DNA of 64,000 bases from Panagrolaimus kolymaensis (Eukaryota > Nematoda > Chromadorea > Rhabditida > Panagrolaimidae). Of this stretch, positions 46,878 to 57,800 are shown piece by piece. The position numbers were made by a program, and so were the translations under genes. The notes beneath the pieces were generated by a model. It was given only the letters and a program-made list of their open reading frames with translations. It was not told the origin of the DNA and did not search any database. Positions within the stretch are counted from its first letter, which is position 1; each line of letters opens with the position of its first letter. The stretch is from assembly GCA_028622995.1 (NCBI GenBank), contig JAJQJQ010000054.1, forward strand, positions 1,364,001 to 1,428,000, read 5' to 3'.

Positions 46878-48081
46878 TTAACAAAGCATAGCAAAATTGA
46901 AAACTTTCATCAAACGATTTTCATAGATATGTTTCCAAATGATTGGTTGATGTTCAGGATCATGACATCCAAAAAATATTCTTTCTTCACTTTTTAAAGC
47001 TTTATCAACATTGAAAACTATCAGCCATTCTTTTAAACCATGAATTCGACCAACATTCACTTCATCAGCTAATTTTCCAGTGACAAATACATCTTCGCCT
47101 TTGAGGAAATGAACGTTGTGGCTAATGAGATAATTCCATTCTTTCAAGATTACTGTTGCCAAAGTAATGTAAGCTGGTCCACTACAGAAATCATCATGGT
47201 ACTTGTATGATAAAGATATTTCTGATTCTGGAACATACCTAAAATAACCACGAAGAGATTAAAGCCATTTCGATATAAAACGAGCGGCACATAAAAAACA
47301 AAACAAAAAAGCTGGTGTAAGTGTAAAAAGCAATCAAAGTTAATAACAACGTACCATGGTGAATTTTTGTCTCGAGCTATTAATGCATATCTTCTAACAT
47401 AACAGTAATAGTTATCCTTTAGATCATCGGCATTGTTAAATAAAACATTTCTTAGTTTTAGTGGATCAAATACCACATCATCATCCACTTTAACAATAAA
47501 AGGTTTTGTGTCATTGCAATTTTCAGCCACGAATTTCATCCAAACGAGAGATTTGATTGTTAAGTTCCAATAATCTTCATGAAAATCAGCTTGTAAAATA
47601 TCACCAAATTCAGCAGCTTCTTGATCAACTTTTTCTTGTTGAGTTTCATTGTCAGCTTTTCCCAAAACATAAACAACATCGAATTTGAAGAAATTCTTTA
47701 AAGGTTCATTTCCCATTGTTGAACGAAATAATGATCGTCGATGAGCATTTTTAGGATGAGAAATAACAAAGATTACGTTATCAATTTGAGAATTTGGATC
47801 AGAGCAAGCAGGAACATTTGGATTTATCAATACAGGATATGCATAAGGATTGACAATCTAAAAATTCGGAATATTTAGAAGGTGCTAGTTTTATTAACAT
47901 GGCAAAATTCAAAAGAAAGAAAGCAACTTACATCGTTAGTTGCGCCATACGACTGTGATTCTTCTCCTTCAGCTAAAGGCTTTTTTCTTGAAAGTAAAAT
48001 AATCAAAATTGTAAAGAAAATAACACCAAAAAATACTCCATAAAAAGTTTTTGTTGATTTTTTTCGCAAAGTAAATCGCAT
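46878..48081 (-). CDS. GT31-like glycosyltransferase (Golgi type II)
   Basis: Exons 47932..48081, 47355..47857 and 46878..47238 encode 337 aa. A short cytosolic basic segment (MRFTLRKKSTK) and one membrane helix (GVFFGVIFFTILIILL) precede a stem (GEESQSYGA) and the catalytic domain. Hallmarks of the Galactosyl_T family: HRRSLFRSTMGNE, FDVVYVLGK, EFGDILQADFHEDYWNLTIK, metal-binding KVDDDVVFD, CSGPAYIT and GEDVFVTGKL. It likely transfers a sugar (Gal or GlcNAc/GalNAc) from a UDP donor in beta-1,3 linkage in the Golgi; donor and acceptor cannot be read from sequence. Exon lengths 503 and 361 are identical to those of the plus-strand paralogue. Confidence 0.8.
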
Positions 48082-48286
48082 TTTTGTCAACTGTAACACA
48101 AAAAAAAACCTTTCAACTTGTAAGAGAAAAATTCTTCTCTTTTGTTTTGTTTCAACAAAAAAAGAAGGGTTTTTTTCATGCAAAATTAAGATTTGAAGTT
48201 TGTGAAAAATGATAAAAGCTGTTTGGAAAATGATTATTCGTTTTATGCGATTCTTATTTATCACATTCAAATCTCAACAAACGAAA

Positions 48287-49399
48287 ATGCGATGTTCATC
48301 ACGAAAAATTATTTATGCTGCTGGTATTTTCTTCATAATTTTGGTTCTTTTGGTATTTACTAAAAGTTGGCCATTTCAAAAAAAATCATATTCGTACGGT
48401 GCTACAAATGAAGTAAGTTTTTTTAAATATTAAAAGTATCATTGTTCTAACATCAAAATTTCTATTATCTTTTTTTTCAGCTTATCAAACCTTTTGCATA
48501 TCCTGTATTGATCAATCCAATGATTCCTGCTTGCTCTAATCCGAATTCAACTAAAAATATTGTTATCATTGTTCATACTCATCCTAAAAATGATAATCGT
48601 CGATCAAGAATTCGTTCAACAATAGGAAATGAAACTTTAAAGAATTTTATTGGTTTTGATATTGTCTTTGTTATGGGAAAACCTGTAAATGAATCTTTGC
48701 AAATGGACGTCGATCAAGAAGCTGCACAATATGGTGATATTCTTCAAGCTGATTTTGCTGATAAATATTGGAATTTAACAACCAAAGCTATTGTTTGGAT
48801 AAAATATTTGGCTGAAAATTGTGCTGATAAGAATCCTTTTATTCTGAAAATGGATGATGACGTTGTATTTGATGTTGCAAAAATGAAAGATATCTTTCTG
48901 ATGAATGCTAAAGAACTTCAAAATAACTTTTATTGTAATGTGCGAACACATACTCCAATATTTCGACAAAAAGGTTATAAATGGTAAGTATGAAAGAAGC
49001 TTTTTTGTTGTTGTTTTTATCGATTGCATTTTTTATAGGCGTGTTCCTGAAACTGAAATGTCTTTATCTTATAAATACTACGATGATTATTGTCTTGGAT
49101 ATGCATATTTAACGTCGACTAATGTGATTGTGAAAGAATGGAAATATATGAAAAGCCACAAAGTACACTTTCATAAAATTGATGATTTCTTTGTTACTGG
49201 AAAATTAGCTGGTGAAGTGAATGTTGGTCTCATAAATGGTTATGGAGAATTCAGACAAGTACTTAATTGGGAAAGAATTGTGAACACTGCAAATATTGTA
49301 TTCTATGTATGTCATGATCCTGAACATCTTCCAATCATTTGGAAGCATATTTATGATAGAAGTTTAAAAGGAATTTTGAATAATCCTTTAATTGCCTAA
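48287..49399 (+). CDS. GT31-like glycosyltransferase (Golgi type II)
   Basis: Exons 48287..48412, 48481..48983 and 49039..49399 encode 329 aa. The start MRCSSRKI is chosen to match MRFSRF and MRFTLRK of the paralogues; an upstream in-frame ATG exists at 48209. Membrane helix IIYAAGIFFIILVLLVF; then PMIPACSNPN, NRRSRIRSTIGNE, FDIVFVMGK, QYGDILQADFADKYWNLTTK, KMDDDVVFD, CLGYAYLTS and DDFFVTGKLAGE. Head-to-head with the minus-strand copy; the 205 bp between their ATGs must hold both promoters. Intact. Confidence 0.82.
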
Positions 49400-50018
49400 C
49401 TAGGTTTATTTTGTAATTTGTAAAATTTTGATAAAATTGTATAATAATAAACTATTTTCTTGCTTATGTATTTGCTTTGTGGTTTAATAAATGCATTGCG
49501 GATGAAGATGAGTGAATGGAGAGTCCGCATTAATATTATGCCGGGTGCCACACCACCTAAAGTATGGTTAGCCTTTGCCTAGGGTGATACTGTATTCATC
49601 GAAAAAGACTACCGTATTGCTTATCCCTAACACTAATGCGTTTACGAGTAAGCGGTTAAAAAAGCAGTAATGCGGTGGTGGTAGTGATTAGAAAAAGTTA
49701 GAAAAACTATTTTTTTTTATTGCGTCGATGATGATTCTAGTTTAAAAATCTTGAAAAAACAGAATTTACTGATCCAAATCGTGCTTTGCATAATCCAAAC
49801 AAAAAAAACTTAAGCTAACAAAAAAATAATAATATTACAGCTTGAATTATGGTCCTTTGTTTTTTGTTAGTTTCTTCCATGCACGCAAAATATGCAAATT
49901 TTTTAAAACTCATTTTTGAAACAACAAAACTTTTCAAATTCGCTCAATTTTCATTCTTCAAACTTTTTTGTTTGTTTCTTTGCGTGAGTGAAAATTTGTT
50001 GCTTTGAAACTTGCAAAA
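49400..50018. other. intergenic with an unexplained GC-richer patch at 49493-49690
   Basis: After the AATAAA of the upstream gene lies a patch of about 200 nt with clearly higher GC than its surroundings. It includes GCGGATG..AGTCCGC pairing (about 49499-49529), GCCGGGTGCCACACCACC and CTAGGGTGATACTG. No open frame spans it, and it is not a tRNA, 5S or spliceosomal RNA that I recognise. The rest is AT-rich promoter-side DNA of the next gene. Confidence 0.4.
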
Positions 50019-51969
50019 ATGTTCCACCAAAACGCTGCTTCTTCTGTTTCAGTCAATCATCTTCTTTTTCTTCTTTTGTTCATTGCTTCATCTTCAAAGT
50101 TCGTCGTCGTGGTTGAAGCTGTCACTTGTCAATATGGATTAACTTGTTTACCATATGCTCAATATCAACCGATCAAAGGTAATTAACTATTTCTCCTTCA
50201 TATAATGCTTCTTTCTAACTTACATATATTTTTAGTTCCAACATTTGAAATTACAACAAAAGAATGTGATGTCTGTTCATATTTTCAATGCGTCATCGAT
50301 GGTAACAAAGTTGTTAGTGGCTATGGATGCCTTGATGATTTCTATCAACTTTGTCCAAATGCTCCATTAGCTGAAGAAAATCAACTTCGACGAACGTCTC
50401 ATAATTGGTATTATAATATTTCAATCAGTGTTTCATCGTGCGGTTGGGAAAATTGTGCTGCCTTAATGTGGGAAAAGGATGTAAGCTTTTGTTATGTTTC
50501 TTACAAATCTTTTCATTGTGTTTAACATTTTAGTATGATTATTTTGGACTTCAAATTGATGCATTATTTGGTAAAGATGTTGTTCAAAAGGACTATAATG
50601 AAACCTGCTCTGTATCTTCTACTATTGCACCTTCAACTCTTGCACCATCTACTCATGAATCTTCAACAACTACTACCTCTACCAGCACAAAATATCAACG
50701 TCCTGATAAAGTCAAATGTCAATATGGAGCAACTTGTGAACCATTTGCACAATATGAACGAGGAAAAGGTGACTAACTACTTTCTCTTTATCTAAAGCTT
50801 CTAACTTACATATATGTTTTTAGTTCCACCATTAGAAAATATAACAAAAGAATGTGATGTCTGTTCATATTTTCAATGTGTCCTCGATGGCAACAAAGTT
50901 ATAAGCGGCTATGGTTGTCTCGATGATTTCTATCAACTTTGTCCAAATGCTCCTTTAGCTGAAGAAAATCAACTTCGACGAACGTCTCATAATTGGTATT
51001 ATAATATTTCAATCAGTGTTTCATCGTGCGGTTGGGAAAATTGTGCTGCCTTAATGTGGGAAAAGGATGTAAGCTTTTGTTATGTTTCTTTTTCTTGTTA
51101 TATTTCTTACAAATCTTTCATGTTGTTTAACATTTTAGAATGGTACTTTTGGACTTAATATTGATGCTCTATTTGATAAAGATGTTGTTGACAAGGATTA
51201 CAATGAAACTTGCATTGTTCCACCAACTTTTGCACCATCAACTTCTGCGCCTCATCCTATTCCACTACGAACTGTTCCACCACGTACTAATGCACCTCCA
51301 TCATCTCGAAAACTAAAATGTGGGGTTGCAAATCGTTGTTATGAAGAAATGTATTTTGGTTTTGGAGGTTTGCTTGCTTTTGTTAAAAAAATTTCATTTT
51401 AATCCTCCATTTTTTAGTTCCTAAAGATATTGCAACAAGTCATAAATCTTGTGATGCATGTGTGTATTATCAATGTAAACTTGGAAATGGTTATGGTAAA
51501 CTTGGTTTTGGATGCTTCGAAGACTTCGTTAGTGATTGTAATTTGGACTCAAAAGTAATACAAACAATTCAAAGTGGAATGAACAAAGATGCCAAATATC
51601 AATATGGTGATAACAAAGTTGTATTTCATTCATGCAAAGATTCTGATAATTGTGCAGAAAGGGATACTCCTCAAGTTGTAAGTTTTACACATATATTTTG
51701 CTTAATGACATTATTAACACTATTTTATTTTCAGACTGTCAACAATAATTATGATAGTCATAATGGTGGTGAGCCTTATGATCCTTTTCAACCTGAATGT
51801 GTAAGTTAAAAGTTATATGAAAAATGTTAAACATTTCATTGATTCTTTTTTTTAGCCTGCTGCTGCTGCTCATACAGGTAATAACCAATCAAAAGGAATC
51901 TCAATGGTTGATATGAAACTTCAAGAAATGATGATGGTTTTTGCCTTAATTTATATTGTATTTTTGTAA
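50019..51969 (+). CDS. secreted Cys-rich repeat protein, probably GPI-anchored
   Basis: Eight exons (50019..50178, 50236..50480, 50534..50768, 50824..51068, 51139..51367, 51418..51677, 51735..51800, 51856..51969) encode 517 aa; all phases match. Signal peptide (LLFLLLFIASSSKFVVVVEA), then three copies of one module: CQYG..C..YAQY, KECDVCSYFQC, SGYGCLDDFYQLCPN, ISVSSCGWENCAALMWE, with copy 3 diverged. Thr/Ser/Pro linkers (APSTLAPST, STTTTSTST) suggest O-glycosylation. The C terminus is hydrophobic (MMMVFALIYIVFL) after a small-residue region, as in GPI signals. The spacing of Cys recalls Ly6-like nematode surface proteins, but I cannot assign the family. Exons 2 and 4 are same-length duplicates (588-bp period) with a 136-bp identical tract crossing the donor site. 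Confidence 0.82.
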
Positions 51970-52429
51970 TTTATGCTTTTGTAAATGTTAGTATCTAATT
52001 TAAATTTGTAATTTATAAATAAAACGTTTTATATCTTAAATTTCTTATTGTCTGGATGCTCTATTTTTAATGACAAGAGTTTGCAATCGTTTTTAACTTT
52101 TCTTCCATTGGATGATACTCGCAAACATGAACGCGACAGAGGATTTTCTTGTTAATTTTTGACAAATGTTGATTTTCTTAACTTTTTTTATGAATTTAAA
52201 GAAATTCAAATTCTTCAATGACTTTTCTAATCACAAATTTCTTTGTTTTTTGATTTTTCGATGAGTAACCACAAAGCTTTCATAGTTTCACCATTCATTC
52301 CAGGAAAGTTTATTAATGGTGCAGCTGTTTCTGAATTGATTAGACTTTTACCATTTCCTCAGATATTAATTTACAAAAACTATAACAACCGCCAGTTTTC
52401 ATCTGAAAAAAAAACATTGTTAGAGTCTT
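51970..52429. other. intergenic
   Basis: AATAAA near 52017 ends the Cys-rich gene. A 62-codon open frame at 52243-52431 has no match that I can see and leads into a decayed family copy. Confidence 0.4.
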
Positions 52430-52950
52430 AAGGTAAAAGAAAATAATGGAATCATTGTTGTTCCAATAGAAAAATTAATTGAATGTCTTCCAAATCTTCA
52501 AAAGTTAATTTATACTAATATTGATGATGACCAAGATGGGTGGAGCTCAATCACATCGAAAACTGCAGAAAAACTTATTGAAATTATTACAAATCATAAA
52601 AATTTAGAACTTTTTGTGATAAGAAACATTCCAGAAATATTTAATTTTGAAACATTTTTTATTAAAAGTTTTATTCTTGTAAGTTTTAGAATAGCTTTTT
52701 GTTTGAGTAACAAAAGTTAATAGCATTTTAGAAGCAATCAGAAATAAAAATAAGATTTCATTTTACTGTAAATCTTTCAAATGGTTATAAAGAAAAGATT
52801 CAAAAGTTTAATGACGGTCTTCTCGAAAATCAACCAACTCAATATCGACCTCCAGTATTATCGTTTTCTGGAATGAATTTTCAAATCATTCATAAATTAG
52901 TAAGGCTTCAACGACTTTGGAAACCAAGAAGTGATTCGGAAATTTTCTAA
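52430..52950 (+). pseudogene. 5'-truncated F-box-like copy W
   Basis: The F-box half is absent. Similarity starts at VVPIEKLIECLPNLQKLIY, continues through ITSKTAEKLIEI and IPEIFNFETFF, has a plausible donor after FIKSFIL and a TTTTAG acceptor at about 52730, and ends in the last-exon module (LSNGYKEKIQKFNDGLLENQ, YRPPVLSFSGM) with stop at 52948. That tail closely resembles copy X, its neighbour. No good start remains. Confidence 0.75.
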
Positions 52951-53556
52951 TTCCTTCCATAGAAAGAAAGATCAGATTTAATATTGATTATTGAGCCAGC
53001 AAACAAATGATTTTATTATATAAACTTTTTTTGATTTTTAAATTTGGTTTTAAATTATAAATAAAGTTAATTCATAAGGCAACTGGTCCGACACCAAATG
53101 GTTTACGTATAAAGTTATTTTAGGTTGAGATGTGTCAAAAAATTGTGACACTCTTACAATGTATGAATTTATTTCTTCCAAAAAATTAACAAAATGTAAA
53201 AATAAAAAGAATGGTGGTTTTTCTTTTCGTTTTCCTTGTTTTCATGACGCAGGTAAAACTTGTCATAAGATCATAAGAATAATTTGCTTTAAGTTGGGAC
53301 CACGCCTTAAAAAAATTTACGCTCAGCTGCATGTTGAGCATATAATAGAAATTTATAGTTTTATCAGCAAAAATTGAAAACAGTGTAGTTAGCTCATATT
53401 TTTATTTTAACTTATAAGGTTTGCCAGTGTCTTAGCATATATTTCCTCTTCAACTCCAAAAATAAAACAGAATTGTCGAGATTTTTTTGTTTACAAAGTC
53501 AATCTTACAACAAAAAAAAGTTTTTTTTGTTTGATTTTTTATTTCCTATTCTTAAA
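52951..53556. other. intergenic
   Basis: An 81-codon frame at 53132-53377 is open but has no recognisable similarity, splice context or composition typical of genes here; it is left unannotated. The last 60 nt are T/A runs before copy X. Confidence 0.4.
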
Positions 53557-54556
53557 ATGAATAATAGCCGAAAGCGAAAACATTCTTCTTCTTCAAAACA
53601 GATTTCAATTTATTTAAATCCTTCATTAATTCAAAAATTTTCTATTCCGGAAAATATTATTTTTTATATATCAAAAAATCCTTCAAATTCAAAAGTTTAT
53701 GAAAAACTTATAAAAATTTGTAAATATTTTTATTTGAAAGCTGAAGTTATAACTCTTGATAATTTTTATGAATTAACAAATGCTTATCCTACGAAATGTT
53801 GGAAAACTTTTGGAATAAATGGATTTCTTTCAAATACAACGGTTCCATTTAAAAAATTTAAACAAAAAATTTGGATTAAACCTCGTTTGAGAATTCATAG
53901 TGATCACAATAAAAGTATGGCTTCTTTTTTGTCCTCAAAAATCTTTCGATGCGATTTAATAAAATTGGAGTTATTTAATCAAAATATTACATTTAATGAA
54001 TTTACATTATTTGCCTCAAAAGGTGCAATCGAAATTTTGGAATTATTTAAAACAAATGTTAAAAACTACGACGGCAAAATTTTGCCAATAGAAAAATTAA
54101 TTGAAACTCAATTTAATCTTCAAAAATTTAAATATACGGCTATCGATGGAGAAGATGGGTTTCAAACAATTACATCTGAAACAGTTACAAATCTCCAAGA
54201 AATTTCACATTTAAAAAATTTAAACATTTTCCATCTTGAAAATATTCCAGAAACTTTTGAGTTTGAAACCTTTTTTAGTAAAGTTATTGTAAGTTTGAGA
54301 ATAATTTTTTTTGTATTAAACCACCAAACTTTTTTTCTGCATATTTTAGAGAACACCAAAAATGTATGTTATGTTTAAATTTGCTGATAACGTTTCCGCG
54401 AGTTATAAAAACAGAATTCAAACATTTAATGATATTTTAATTGAAAATCGACCAACACAATATCGACCACCATTTTTATCTTTTTCTGGGATGGATGATT
54501 TGGATTTCTATATATTACGAGATATTTGGTATTGTTGGAAATCAAATAAACTATAA
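53557..54556 (+). CDS. F-box-like family protein (copy X)
   Basis: Exons 53557..54288 and 54350..54556 encode 312 aa, phase 0. Start MNNSRKRKHSSSS at 53557, with a basic patch that could be a nuclear signal; the frame is open 28 codons further up but with non-coding composition. Blocks: ISIYLNPSLIQKFSIPENII, KICKYFYLKAEVITLDNF, KIFRCDLIKLELFNQNITF, LPIEKLIETQFNLQKFKY, IPETFEFETFF; tail VSASYKNRIQTFNDILIENR, YRPPFLSFSGM. Intact. Confidence 0.75.
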
Positions 54557-54867
54557 AATGCATCAGGAAAAGAAAAAACTACGCCAACACTATTACCTCA
54601 ATCGATAATTTGCATAGTGTAAAAAAATTTTTTAATTTTCAAAAACTCCTTTATGCTAGCATCCTGATCAAAAAAAAATAACTAAATTCATCTTTGCTTT
54701 TTTCTTTAGCATTTAAAAAAATAAATATGCAAAACAAAAAAGAGTAAAAAAGAAAGAATTTTTGAAATTTTATGAACAATCATGCTATTTACTCTTGTTA
54801 TATTTTTTTAAATAGATTTTAGAATATAAAAAAATTATAGAAAAAAAGGGATATTTCTTTAGTATTT
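54557..54867. other. intergenic, tail-to-tail
   Basis: About 310 bp between two convergent genes; A/T-rich, nothing recognised. Confidence 0.35.
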
Positions 54868-57800
54868 TTAAATATCATCTGCAGATGCTGTTATTATAGG
54901 ATTTCCATCAACATCTTGAATAATAATATTTTTAATAATTGTACCATCACTTGCAATAAGTCTTGTAGGGGCTGTATTTGGTGGTAATTGCGGTTCGCGA
55001 TAATCATCAAAATATTGATTCCAATTATTATTCGGTTGTTGTTGTTGTTGAGGCAAATTATAAGTAGGATGTTGTTGATCGTGATCACTTTGAGATGAAT
55101 GTAAGATAGAATATATGGGAGGCAATGGCGGCGGCAGAGTGGGAGGATTCTTAGGTGCATATTTAATTTGAATATTATTATCATCACTTTGTTGGTTTAT
55201 ATTTTTATCGTTTAAATTGTGATCATTCGTATTTTTGTTGACTTTGGCTTTGACGGGTTTCTTTCGAGGAAATAACAAGTTATCTTCAAAATCTTCTATG
55301 TCTGATATTGTCATGTCTTTTTCACCAATTTGAATCGATTTTTTAGACTTTTTAATTTTTTTATCTTTTTTATTCCTAGTCGCTACACATTTTTCTCCGA
55401 CTTTTACGATACTTTCATGAAGTTCGTTTTGGCAATTGTCGCATAATCTGGTTCGAATTGATGTTTTCCACTTTCCTGGATCCCATCCAAGATGATCATA
55501 AAAAATAAACTTAATAAACTCATAATCTTCTTTTATATCTTCTATAAATCAAAAATATTACTTTTCGCTGCCTTTTTTTGTAAATGAATTAATTATTACC
55601 CTTTTTTAGCAAACAAAACCTTAAATCAGTAACCATTGTCCTCTCAACCAAATTACAGTTTTCATCAGATAAATAATTGCATCCTGCGCAACATTTACAT
55701 AAAAATTTATCTTCAATCGTGCTTTTACTAAACTCATTATCAGCTTTTGTGTATCTTTTAGTATTTCTAAGTTCTGCTTGTTCGCTTACAATAACGCAAT
55801 AATCTCCCTAAAAATAATTTTTAATTAAAGAAAAACCCAATTTAAGAAACTTGATTCACAATAAAAAAAATTTAAATAAAAAAGTTTGTTCAAAATGATT
55901 CTCTATTTTTAAATTACTTACTGGATCTCGTGTATCATTTTCATCTTCTATACATGTCCACAACCAAACTTGTGATTCTTTGCAAAAAGGAGGCGGGAAA
56001 ATTTGTTTTGGAATAAAAGACAACTTAAGTTTTGGATTATTTGCGAGATTTATGTTAAAAACAATTTTCTTTGATGTATAAATTTGAGGACAAATATATT
56101 CTAATTTGCAATCCACAACATGTAAATCTTCAAAGAGATTCAACATTTGACATGGTATTTCAACGAGAGTATTTTCATTCAAAATTAATTGGCTGGTTTC
56201 AGGAAGTCGATCCCATAAATCTTCTTTTAAAGTTTTGGTATAAAAGTCAAATAAATTATGACTTAAATCGAGAAGAACGCGTTTAATAGTATTTCGAACT
56301 TCAAAACCTTTATCAATTTTCGTTATCCAATTATGGCTGAGATTAATAATTCTCAAATTTCGAAGTTTATTGATTTCATTGCTAACATATGTGAGATGAT
56401 TATGTTCAAATTCAAAATTTTCAAGCATTTTTAAATGCTTAATGGAACCAACGTTGGTTAATAAATTATTTGAAAGATTTAGAATTGTAATAGCCGCAGG
56501 AAGTTCATGCCATGCAATTGAAGTTAATTTTTGTCCACTGAGATTTAATTCTCTCAAATATGTGTATTTTTCTGCTCCCATATTAAGCGATACATATTCA
56601 TTGTAGATTAATTCGAAAGGAGGAGGAGGAATAACGTCCTCTGAAAATTCCATATTTGAAAGATCCTAAAATATATTTACATATATTATAATTATTCCTC
56701 GATATTTTTAAAATTCGGAGATTTTTTTTTGTAAGCCAACAATGCAAAACATACATTTGAATTTTGTTGTTGGTTTAAACGAAATCCTGCATAACCTTTC
56801 GTGTTTAATGGGGCTTTCATTGTAGAATTATGGATTGAAATTTCACCGAATTCTTCCACAAGTTTTTCAACTTCTATTTCCTTTAAAGTAAAAAAAACAT
56901 TATTTAATAAATATTTCTTTATTATGTCTGTCTGTCTTACTTTAAAGTCTTGAATATTTGTATCAAGAGAGTCTAAATTTTTCAAGCGTTGAGCAATCAA
57001 AGGAATTTTGTCGACATTAGTATTTTTAAATTGAAACACTTTAATGCCATCAGGCAAAAAATCCCATGGAATGCCATCCGTTGTAATATTTGGATTATCA
57101 TTTAAACTTAAATGTCTTAAATTTTTTACTTTTGTAATTTCATTTGGAATTTTTGTTAGGTTATTTCCTTCAAAAATTAAAAAATCAACTTTTGATGGAA
57201 GTTCAGAAAATAAAGTTTCAGGAATTTCGATTAATTCACATTCGCTTATTTCTAAAATATGAAGGTTTGTAAGCTTTGAAATATTCTCTTCAAATATTTT
57301 CCATGCATTATCAGTTTGAAATATAATGGAATTTCTAAATGTAAGGGAAACCAAAGCAGAAGCATTAAACCATCGAAGATTAATTTTTGATGGAGTTATA
57401 CCTTCATAAGATAGTGTGCTGCATGTGCTAAAATCTTTTGATTCTTCATCTCTCTCTTTATAAAGCTTTTTATCATCAACTAAAAATAAATAATGGTTAT
57501 GAAAAAAAATTAAGTAAAAATAAACGCTCACATTTAAAATCAATTTCATCATCAATAAAATTATTATATCGAGCATCTCGAGAAACATTTGCCTTATCAC
57601 CATTTTCAGAATCACACAAATCTGTGATAGCATCATATAAATCAGTGATTTTTTGATTTACTCGTTTTTCCACAGCTTGAAATTGAAGTTTTAAAGGGCC
57701 CATAAGTTCAAACGCTTTTTCATGTGCATCTAAAATTATTTAATATAGTTCAACACACATTTTAAAGTTTAATTTTAAATATGGTCATAACAATCATGCC

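Noticed and set aside
53132..53377. 81-codon frame with several Cys
   Set aside because: No family match, no matching frame for splicing on either side, and composition close to random for this DNA.
56665..56754. Two genes in an operon, with a stop just before a TTTTAG and an ATG
   Set aside because: A GTATGT donor at 56754 and the TTTTAG before 56665 form a normal phase-0 intron that joins the two LRR blocks in one frame, so one gene is simpler.
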